DNA of 6,477 nt from DATAYA01 sp036272815 (GTDB taxonomy: Bacteria; Pseudomonadota; Alphaproteobacteria; Acetobacterales; Acetobacteraceae). Below are positions 1-6,477 of the stretch, one piece after another. The DNA is taken from the NCBI GenBank assembly GCA_036272815.1, contig DATAYA010000107.1, positions 1 to 6,477 on the forward strand, given 5' to 3'. A program made the translations under genes and the position numbers. The notes under the pieces are model-generated. The model saw nothing but the letters and a program-made list of their open reading frames with translations, had not been told where the DNA came from and did not search any database. Every line of letters begins with the position of its first letter. Positions within the stretch are counted from its first letter, which is position 1.

Positions 1-68
1 CCAGCCAGCGGTTGCAGACGACGGCTCTAACGTCGAAAACAGAATTTCAGTCCGACCGACGACCAGGA

Positions 69-1439
<1,371 letters not shown>

Positions 1440-1468
1440 CAGCAAGGCCAGGGGCGGAGCGGGCCAAG

Positions 1469-1500
1469 GTTCCGATCGGCGCACTTCCGCCGATTGGAAC
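1469..1500. repeat. 13-bp inverted repeat (hairpin) between murT-gatD and radA
   Basis: The arms 1469-1481 and 1488-1500 are complementary over 13 positions with one exception, around a 6-base loop. In plus-strand RNA the exception is a G-U wobble. In minus-strand RNA, the strand of the genes, it is an A-C mismatch. No T-run follows on either side, so it is not a classical intrinsic terminator. It starts 54 bases beyond the murT-gatD stop and ends 29 bases before the radA ATG. It could shape the 3' end of murT-gatD mRNA or be part of the radA leader. An alternative in-frame radA GTG (1484) falls in the loop. The repeat is seen directly; its function is unknown. Confidence 0.6.
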
Positions 1501-1529
1501 GCCCGCGGAGGGGCCGCCCCTGGACCCTG

Positions 1530-1547
1530 CCAAAGGCGAGCCCTTGG
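1530..1547 (-). repeat. Short hairpin just after the murT-gatD stop
   Basis: On the minus strand, CCAAGGG, a 4-base loop CTCG and CCTTTGG form a 7-pair stem with one G-U pair. It starts 7 bases after the end of the murT-gatD stop codon. There is no U-tract. Together with the larger hairpin at 1469-1500 it could mark or protect the 3' end of the transcript. A 7-pair stem in such GC-rich DNA can arise by chance. Confidence 0.3.
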
Positions 1548-1554
1548 AACCCTC

Positions 1555-3582
1555 TCACCGCGCCCGCATCGCCGCCTCGGTGCTGTCGTCGAGAGGTGCC
1601 AGCTTCGACCAGCCGCGCCGCTCCGCGACCCAACCGAGCATCAGGTCGGCCAATTCCGGGTTCCGCGCCAGTACCGGCCCGTGCAGATAAGTGCCGATCG
1701 TGCGGGAGACGACGATGCCCTCCCCTTCCCGCCCATCCGCCGCGTTGCCGTTGCCCGAAAGCACGGTCCCGAACGCGACCCCGCCCAGCCTGCGGGAGTG
1801 GCCGCCGTGGTTCTCGAACCCGCGCAGCGTGGTGCCGGTGAGCGCGCAGGCAATCCGAATGTGCCCGACCAGGCGCCGATCCCCCGGCGCGGTTACCAAC
1901 GGTAGCAGGCCGAGGCCGGCGACCTCCTGTCCCTCCAGCGTCAGGCTCTCGCCGTAGAGTTGCAGCCCGCCGCAGACCAGCAGCGCCGGCACCCCGTCCT
2001 CCTGCATCGCGGCGAGATCGGGCCGCCAGCCGCCAAGTGCCTCCATCGCGCGCCGCTGGCCACGGTCCTCGCCGCCGCCGAGCAGCAGGATGTCGGCGTC
2101 GCGCGGCGCCGGGTCGCCGGGGAGGATGCGGTGCAGCTCCGCCGGAATGCCGCGCCAGGCGAGACGTTCGACCAGCACCCGGCCGTTGCCGCTGTCGCCG
2201 TAGGTGCCGAGCTGGTCGGGCAGGCAGAGCGCGATCCGCACCGGCGCGTCCACCCGCGGCGGATGCACCCTCGGGCCGAAGCCGGCGATCGCGGGACCCG
2301 GCTTGCCGCGCGGCGGCTGGCGCATCAGCGCCAGCGCCGCGGGAAGCTGGGTGTAGGTCGCGACCAGCGCGAGGCGGCCGCCCTCGGGCGTTGCCGCCAG
2401 CGCCGCGCGGAATGCGTCCTCGGCGTCGGCATAGGCGGCCCCGGACTCGACATGGCGCTCGTAGCGCAGCCGCACCAGCATGTCGCGGGCGCGGGGTCCG
2501 GCGGTGAAGGCGTGACGCACCGGCGTCATCGTCACGTCGAAGAACCAGCTCACGTCGCGCCCGTCGGCGATCTCGTCGGCGGCGAGGAAGAGGTGCGTCG
2601 AGGCGGCGTGGCGGGCGAGGTTCCAGCTCGTGCTGGCGGGGTTCTTGCCGAGCACCACGACGACGTCGCGGCCGTCGACGCGCACCTCGTCGCCGCGTCC
2701 CGGCACCGGGCGCGGCCACTCCGGGACACGCACCGGCAGATCGAGGGCGCGCATCGCGGCGAGGGCGCCGAGCGCGCTGTAGGGGTGCAGCGCGCGCGGC
2801 AGCGGCGGCAGCGTCTCGCCCTCGAAGGCAAATCCCTCCGGCGTCGCGGTCGCCGCGAAATCGGCGGCGGGTGCTGCGAACCCGCAGGCGGCGCAATGGT
2901 ATTCGCCGAGTTGGGCGTAGATGCGCGATGTGTAGTCGAGTGCCGCCCCGCAGACCGGGCAGTCGGTGCCGTCGGCCGGCACGTCGAGCGGCGGCTGCTC
3001 GAGGCGGAAGAAGCGCGTCCGCCCGCCCGCGAGGCTCGCGGTCAGCGGATCGTCGCCGTTCAGCAGCCGCAGCGCGTCCGGCGCGCGGTCGAGCGCGTCG
3101 GCGATCCGGTCGCGCACCGAGCGCACCTCGCCGTGGCGGTCCATCTGGTCGCGGAACAGGCCGGTGACCAGCACCAGGTCGGGCGCGATCGCGTCGATCA
3201 CGCGGGCCAGCGTGAGTTCGTCGACCTCCAGTACCAGCGCGTCGGCAGGCTTGTCGAGGAGCGCGGTCGCGATCCCCTGCGGCAGGTTGGCACCGCCGAG
3301 ATTGCCGACCGTGCGCAGTCCCGCCTGTCCGAGCAGGTAGCCGATCAGCGCGACGGTCGAGGTCTTGCCGTTGGTGCCGGTGACGACGATGCGGCGCTGA
3401 TGGGAGCGCGCGCGGGCGAGGAAGCCGGGGTCGAGCCGCAGGCTCACCCGCCCGGGCAGGCTGGTCGCTGCCCGGCCGGCGAGATGCAGCGCGCGGCGCA
3501 GCAGCAGCCCCGCCGGGCGCGCAAGGAGACGCGCGGGTGCGGCGGCGGGGGCCTCGTCGTGGCGCGGGATGCTCTTCTGCAC
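1555..3582 (-). CDS. Fused lipid II isoglutaminyl synthase (MurT-GatD in one chain)
   Basis: The predicted reaction is glutamine- and ATP-dependent amidation of the D-Glu alpha-carboxyl of lipid II, giving D-isoglutamine, at the cytoplasmic face of the membrane. From a GTG start the chain has 675 residues. The MurT part (1 to about 435) has the Mur ligase P-loop GTNGKTS (69-75). It also has the MurT-type zinc ribbon, with C208/C211 and C230/C233, and the block DVSWFFD (343-349), whose last Asp matches the conserved MurT aspartate as I recall it. The GatD part (about 448-660) has GTYGDSGN (459-466), GGGEDRGQ (502-509), nucleophile C537 in LLVCGGLQLYGES, ENHGG (590-594) and catalytic H634 in GTYLHGP. 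The length equals a typical MurT plus a typical GatD. GTG 3582 is preferred because family similarity begins near residue 15 and the DNA upstream is not codon-biased. Alternatives are ATG 3675, TTG 3633 and GTG 3624. CobB/CobQ-type amidotransferase is the main rival for the C-terminal part alone, but pairing with MurT argues against it. Confidence 0.9.
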   Translation of the reverse strand: MQKSIPRHDEAPAAAPARLLARPAGLLLRRALHLAGRAATSLPGRVSLRLDPGFLARARSHQRRIVVTGTNGKTSTVALIGYLLGQAGLRTVGNLGGANLPQGIATALLDKPADALVLEVDELTLARVIDAIAPDLVLVTGLFRDQMDRHGEVRSVRDRIADALDRAPDALRLLNGDDPLTASLAGGRTRFFRLEQPPLDVPADGTDCPVCGAALDYTSRIYAQLGEYHCAACGFAAPAADFAATATPEGFAFEGETLPPLPRALHPYSALGALAAMRALDLPVRVPEWPRPVPGRGDEVRVDGRDVVVVLGKNPASTSWNLARHAASTHLFLAADEIADGRDVSWFFDVTMTPVRHAFTAGPRARDMLVRLRYERHVESGAAYADAEDAFRAALAATPEGGRLALVATYTQLPAALALMRQPPRGKPGPAIAGFGPRVHPPRVDAPVRIALCLPDQLGTYGDSGNGRVLVERLAWRGIPAELHRILPGDPAPRDADILLLGGGEDRGQRRAMEALGGWRPDLAAMQEDGVPALLVCGGLQLYGESLTLEGQEVAGLGLLPLVTAPGDRRLVGHIRIACALTGTTLRGFENHGGHSRRLGGVAFGTVLSGNGNAADGREGEGIVVSRTIGTYLHGPVLARNPELADLMLGWVAERRGWSKLAPLDDSTEAAMRAR

Positions 3583-3588
3583 GCATCT

Positions 3589-3616
3589 CTTGTAGGGCCG
3601 GCGCGGAGTCCTGCAA
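3589..3616 (-). promoter_or_regulatory. Weak promoter-like pair before murT-gatD
   Basis: On the minus strand, TTGCAG (3616-3611) and TACAAG (3594-3589) are separated by 16 bases. The first matches 3 of 6 positions of the -35 consensus and the second 4 of 6 of the -10 consensus. The second ends 6 bases before the chosen GTG start, so a transcript from it would be leaderless or nearly so. This would fit the lack of a good Shine-Dalgarno sequence at that GTG. The match is poor and is offered only because the 177-base gap is the longest in the window and must hold whatever drives the gene, if it is not read through from the transporter. Confidence 0.15.
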
Positions 3617-3759
3617 ACAGACACCTCGCGCAACCGTGTGCGGGCCGCACCGTTGGCCTCGGCGATGTCTCCCATGCGGCACAGTGCGGCCGGTGCAGAT
3701 GATCCTGCCGGTGGCGAGCCTGGCGGCGGTGCTGGCGCGGGTGGTGGCATGAGACCTCG

Positions 3760-4710
3760 TCAGTCCTCGCCCCGGACCAGGTTCGGGCCCTGGAACTCGC
3801 CGGCGAGCGGCGCATGGTTCAGCATCGCGACCAGGGCGACGCCGCCGATCGTGTTGCCGAGCAGCGTCGGCAGGAAGAAGCGCACGAGATAGTCGCCGAA
3901 GCTGGCGTGCCCGGTGAACACGGCGAACAGCGCCTCCACCGATCCGGCGATGACGTGGCTGAAACGGCCGAGCGCCACCACGTAGGTCAGCAGCAGGATC
4001 ACGAACATCCGCGCCGAGCGCGCGCTCGGCAGCAGCCAGACCATCAGCGCGATCAGCCAGCCGGCCAGCACCGAGCGCAGGATCATCGGGCCGGCCCCGC
4101 CCTCGAAGCTGTCGGCGGCGACCTGCACCATCGCCGCCCGCATCTCCGGCGGGAAGATGCCGCGGGGCGTGACGAGGGCCGCGATCGCGGCGGCGCCGGC
4201 AAGGTTCGCCGCCAGCACGATCGTCCACAGCCGCAGCACCGAGAACAGCGTCGCCCGGTCGCGCCGCGTCAGCAGCGGCAGCACGGCGGTGAGCGTGCTC
4301 TCGGTGAACAGCTGCTGGCGGCCGAGCACGACGATCAGGAAGCCGATGCTGTAGCCGGCCGAGGCGATGAGGTGCCGCCACGGCGCCGGCGGCAATCCGG
4401 CCTGCAGCAGCGACAGGCAGAGAAAGGAAAACCCCATCGACAGGCCGGCGGCGAGCCCCGACCAGGCGAGCGCGCTCACGTCGCGGCGGAGTTCGCTCTC
4501 GCCCTCCTCGCGGATGACCTCATGGATGACGAGCGCCTGCGGCGCCGAGTGCTGCGCCGCCTGCTCCTGCTCGCCCTCGTCGAGGTGCGGCGAGGATGCG
4601 CCGGCCTGCTCAGGTGAAGCGGCCTCGTCGACGCCCGGCTGGAGGGCGTCCGGCTCGGGGGCGGGGAATTGCGCCGCCGCCGCCGGCTTGTCGCCCGCCC
4701 CGCGCCTCAG
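3760..4710 (-). CDS. Formate/nitrite transporter (FNT) family membrane protein, probable CTG start
   Basis: FNT proteins are pentameric inner-membrane channels for small monovalent anions such as formate, nitrite or hydrosulfide. This one resembles the YfdC-like branch, whose substrate is not settled. From the CTG at 4710 it has 316 residues. An acidic, Ala/Gln/Glu-rich tail covers about 1-58, followed by the helix HEVIREEGESELRRD (63-77). Six hydrophobic segments lie at about 79-104, 113-131, 157-181, 208-228, 234-260 and 275-298. The family TM2-break motif LFTEST is at 134-139. H252 in FSHVIAGSVEA sits where the central pore histidine is expected. Between 5094 and 4479 the frame contains no ATG, GTG or TTG. 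The GTG at 4479 would delete the conserved pre-TM1 helix. The CTG overlaps the phosphoesterase stop as CTGA, implying translational coupling. Family assignment is firm; the start is inferred. Confidence 0.88.
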   Translation of the reverse strand: MRRGAGDKPAAAAQFPAPEPDALQPGVDEAASPEQAGASSPHLDEGEQEQAAQHSAPQALVIHEVIREEGESELRRDVSALAWSGLAAGLSMGFSFLCLSLLQAGLPPAPWRHLIASAGYSIGFLIVVLGRQQLFTESTLTAVLPLLTRRDRATLFSVLRLWTIVLAANLAGAAAIAALVTPRGIFPPEMRAAMVQVAADSFEGGAGPMILRSVLAGWLIALMVWLLPSARSARMFVILLLTYVVALGRFSHVIAGSVEALFAVFTGHASFGDYLVRFFLPTLLGNTIGGVALVAMLNHAPLAGEFQGPNLVRGED

Positions 4711-6158
4711 ATCCCCACCTTCCGGCGCAGATCGCGGGCGGCGTGCTCGATCCGTCCGAGCACGCCGGGGCCGCCGGATTTCTCCTCGATGAACGCATCG
4801 ACCCGGTCGGTCGCGAGCCGCGCCTGCGCCAGCCCGTCGTCGAGCGCCTCGTGCGCGCGCGCCATCAGCCCGGAGCGGTGCCCCGAATGGTCGATGCGGC
4901 TTTCGAGATGGTGGCTGAAGCCGAACAGCGATTCCTTGAACCCTTCGAGCCGCGCGATCGGCCGCACCGGCTGGATGTCGTCCGCGACCGGCGCCTCCGG
5001 CAGTCCCTCGCGCGGCGCCGACCGCCAGGACAGGCCAGCGAGCGGGGAACGTGCATGCGCCGCGCGGCGGCCGAGCGGAGCGACCCCGGGCCATTGCTCG
5101 CTCGCCATCGTCAGCAGGCCGGTGTGGTCGAGCACCGGCGAATGCACGCCGGCATCGAGCAGCGGCGAGACCAGGATCGCGGGAACCCGGACGCCGAGCC
5201 GGTCGAAGGCGTATCTCGCAGTGTGCTCGTCCGGCGCCACGGTCGCAGGCGGGCTCAGATGGTCATAGAAGCCGCCGTGCTCGTCATAGACGACGATCAG
5301 CAGGGTCTTGGCGAACAGGGCGGCGTTGGAACGCAACGCGTTGTACACGCCGGCGATCAGTTCGTCGCCGCGCAGCACGTCGTGCGGCGGGTGCTGGTCG
5401 TTCTGGTGCGGGCCGAAATAGGTCGGCTCGATGAAGGTGTAGGCGGGCAGGTCGCCGGCGGCGATGTCGGCATCCCAGTGCGCAAAGCGGCGATAGTTCC
5501 CGAGATGCTCGAGCTGGCGCAGCAGCACCAGCGATTGCGGCACGTCGCCGTAGTAGATGCGCCAGGGCACGCCGGCCTGCGCCATCTCCGTGTAGAGCGT
5601 CGGCTGCGGGTAGATGTGCAGCCTGGAGGTGAACAGGATGCCGGGCTCCTCGACATGGCCGAGCGAGGTGCCGCTGTGCGCGAACAGGCGGTTGGCCCAG
5701 GTCGGGCCGGGGATCGAGGAGAACCAGTGGTCGCAGACGACGAAGTTCTCGGCGAGCGTGTGCAGCGCCGGGAGAAAGCCGCGCGGGTAATAGGCCATCA
5801 CCTCGCGCCGCTCCTCGTCGGTGCTGCGCGGGTAGTTGCGGACGAAGTCGGAGACGAAGCCGTCCATCGCGCCGCCATTCACCTGGTGCAGCGAGTTGTG
5901 CGTGTAGTGCTTCGGGTCGCGATCGATGTTGCGCGAGGTGGTGACGCCCTGCGCGACCGCGCGGCCGGTGTCGGGGTCGGGATTGGTGCGCGGATGCGCG
6001 GGATCGACACCCTCCAGTCCGGGATGGCGCTCGGCCATGCAGCCGAGCATCCGGTCGAAGCAGGCGTTCTCCATCATCAGGACGACGATGTGCTCGATCG
6101 GGGCGGCGTGCTCGGGGGGCGCGGGCATGGGCGGGTCCGGTTCCGGGGGCGGGCGCAT
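4707..6158 (-). CDS. Phosphoesterase of the phospholipase C / AcpA acid phosphatase family
   Basis: Members of this family (Pfam phosphoesterase type) hydrolyse phosphate mono- or diesters, including phospholipid head groups. The 483-residue product opens its domain with IEHIVVLMMEN (21-31), where E30 and N31 are the expected metal-binding pair. The nucleophile loop is GPTWANR (151-157) with T153 as candidate nucleophile. Further active-site blocks are EPTYFGPHQNDQHPPHD (244-260), YDEHGGFYDH (291-300) and DHTG (344-347). A charged, largely helical tail of about 110 residues follows. Many relatives carry a Tat or Sec signal. Here the catalytic domain begins almost at once after a proline-rich leader, so the enzyme looks cytoplasmic or uses another route. 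ATG 6158 has only AGG directly abutting it. ATG 6128 (residue 11) has GGA at a better distance and may be the true start. The stop overlaps the transporter start. Substrate is not predictable from the sequence. Confidence 0.9.
   Translation of the reverse strand: MRPPPEPDPPMPAPPEHAAPIEHIVVLMMENACFDRMLGCMAERHPGLEGVDPAHPRTNPDPDTGRAVAQGVTTSRNIDRDPKHYTHNSLHQVNGGAMDGFVSDFVRNYPRSTDEERREVMAYYPRGFLPALHTLAENFVVCDHWFSSIPGPTWANRLFAHSGTSLGHVEEPGILFTSRLHIYPQPTLYTEMAQAGVPWRIYYGDVPQSLVLLRQLEHLGNYRRFAHWDADIAAGDLPAYTFIEPTYFGPHQNDQHPPHDVLRGDELIAGVYNALRSNAALFAKTLLIVVYDEHGGFYDHLSPPATVAPDEHTARYAFDRLGVRVPAILVSPLLDAGVHSPVLDHTGLLTMASEQWPGVAPLGRRAAHARSPLAGLSWRSAPREGLPEAPVADDIQPVRPIARLEGFKESLFGFSHHLESRIDHSGHRSGLMARAHEALDDGLAQARLATDRVDAFIEEKSGGPGVLGRIEHAARDLRRKVGI
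4718..4723 (-). promoter_or_regulatory. Shine-Dalgarno-like GGAAGG that supports the CTG start of the transporter
   Basis: On the minus strand GGAAGG (4723-4718) is followed by 7 bases (TGGGGAT) and then CTG at 4710-4708, a standard spacing for initiation. It lies inside the last codons of the phosphoesterase, so the same ribosomes could terminate and restart. It matters because no ordinary start codon exists nearby in the transporter frame. Purine-rich stretches are common in this DNA, so the match alone is not proof. Confidence 0.45.
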
Positions 6159-6164
6159 CCTATA
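6159..6164 (-). promoter_or_regulatory. Isolated TATAGG hexamer abutting the upstream phosphoesterase ATG
   Basis: On the minus strand TATAGG immediately precedes the ATG at 6158, in a 54-base gap that is otherwise almost all G and C. It matches 4 of 6 positions of a -10 element, but no -35-like hexamer is seen 16-18 bases upstream. If it is a -10 element, transcription would begin at about 6153, inside the first ATG's codons. The ATG at 6128 would then be the start used. Low confidence. Confidence 0.15.
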
Positions 6165-6194
6165 GCGGCCCGGCCGGCAATGGCACCAGACGCG

Positions 6195-6228
6195 GGACCC
6201 GCCCGCCGCTCATCAGTCCGGCGGGTCC
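6195..6228. repeat. 9-bp perfect inverted repeat flanking a stop codon
   Basis: The arms GGACCCGCC (6195-6203) and GGCGGGTCC (6220-6228) are exactly complementary around a 16-base loop that contains the stop codon (6215-6213) of the upstream partial gene. There is no T-run on the minus strand after it. It could reduce read-through into the phosphoesterase or be a GC-rich coincidence. Confidence 0.35.
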
Positions 6229-6477
6229 GGGCCGGATTGGGGCAGTGCCGGCGGCGGGCGGACCGGGGGTGGGTCCGATGGGTCGGAGGCGGGGTCGTCT
6301 TCCGCCCCATCCTCCGCACCATCTTCCCCACCGGGTGACCCGGCGCGGATCAGGAAGTCGAGCAGTTCGTCCGACACCCGGGCGAGGTCGCGGCCGAGGC
6401 CGAGGTCTTCGCAGAGCCCGACGATGATCTCCTCGATCGGGATGTCCTGGTCGGGGTCGGCGTCGAGTTCGTCTGCG
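6213..6477 (-). CDS. C-terminal 87 residues of an unrecognised protein (cut by window edge)
   Basis: The minus-strand frame is open from the window edge to a TGA at 6215-6213, with no start codon needed inside the window. The visible part begins with an acidic stretch (ADELDADPDQD). It continues with a compact amphipathic region, IPIEEIIVGLCEDLGLG, and then RVSDELLDFLIRAG, which looks like two or three helices. It ends in a low-complexity tail rich in Gly, Glu, Asp and Pro (from about residue 50). Codon third positions in the helical part are almost all G or C, as in the neighbouring genes, which supports real coding. I do not recognise the family. It lies 54 bases upstream of the phosphoesterase on the same strand and could share its transcript. 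Confidence 0.6.
   Translation of the reverse strand, partial: ADELDADPDQDIPIEEIIVGLCEDLGLGRDLARVSDELLDFLIRAGSPGGEDGAEDGAEDDPASDPSDPPPVRPPPALPQSGPDPPD

Noticed and set aside
1..68. A promoter or terminator after radA, including the CGACG/CGTCG hairpin at 19-35
   Set aside because: The stem has only 5 pairs. On the minus strand the T-run precedes the hairpin rather than following it. No convincing promoter hexamer pair is present, and the next gene is outside the window.
1555..3582. Reading the gene as cobyrinate/cobyric acid amidotransferase, folylpolyglutamate synthase or MurC/MurE
   Set aside because: The zinc-ribbon insertion, the DVSW..D block and the direct join to a GatD-type amidotransferase point to MurT-GatD. 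Cobalamin enzymes of the CobB/CobQ type have a different N-terminal ATPase domain, and no cobalamin genes are nearby.
1960..3702. A 580-codon plus-strand open frame opposite murT-gatD
   Set aside because: It is antisense to a motif-rich gene and is a composition shadow, rich in Arg, Ala, Gly, Val and Gln with no domain.
3699..3752. A 17-residue hydrophobic plus-strand peptide (MILPVASLAAVLARVVA) in the gap before murT-gatD
   Set aside because: It is membrane-like and G/C-rich at third positions, but there is no Shine-Dalgarno sequence or supporting context. Hydrophobic short frames arise easily from runs such as GTGGCG and CTGGCG.
4596..6338. A 580-codon plus-strand open frame opposite the phosphoesterase
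   Set aside because: It shows no recognisable domain and covers a gene whose active-site motifs are all in place on the other strand.

Overview
The window reads as one strand of a compact, very GC-rich bacterial chromosome: every gene I can support lies on the minus strand, so transcription runs from high to low coordinates. The RadA protein has an N-terminus of the alphaproteobacterial style (MAKPAHRFVCQSCGA...), and the GC-rich third codon positions fit an alphaproteobacterium, possibly of the Rhodospirillales/Acetobacterales kind. That placement rests on recognition of RadA and base composition, not on a search.

Layout in order of transcription. (1) 6477-6213: the last 87 codons of an unrecognised protein with a proline-rich acidic tail. 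(2) 6158-4707: a phosphoesterase of the phospholipase C / AcpA acid phosphatase family with its active-site motifs but no visible export signal. (3) 4710-3760: a formate/nitrite transporter (FNT) family membrane protein. Its reading frame has no ATG, GTG or TTG that would include the expected N-terminal region. The best candidate is a CTG that overlaps the phosphoesterase stop and sits behind a purine-rich Shine-Dalgarno-like stretch. (4) 3582-1555: a single 675-residue protein in which MurT (Mur ligase-like, with a four-cysteine zinc ribbon) is fused to GatD (class I glutamine amidotransferase). Together these form lipid II isoglutaminyl synthase. (5) 1439-69: radA, a DNA-repair ATPase.

The fused MurT-GatD is the main point of interest. 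The characterised enzyme is a two-subunit complex of Gram-positive bacteria that amidates the alpha-carboxyl of D-Glu in the peptidoglycan stem. Here all the recognisable motifs of both subunits are present in one chain, in a neighbourhood that looks Gram-negative. This predicts amidated peptidoglycan in the host. The other genes show no obvious pathway link to it. The phosphoesterase and transporter overlap and are probably translationally coupled. murT-gatD is separated from the transporter by 177 bases and from radA by 115 bases, so it may be its own transcription unit.

No tRNA, rRNA, CRISPR array, insertion sequence or attachment site was seen. The gaps at 1-68, 1440-1554, 3583-3759 and 6159-6212 hold only hairpins and weak promoter-like hexamers, and no gap exceeds 300 bases.
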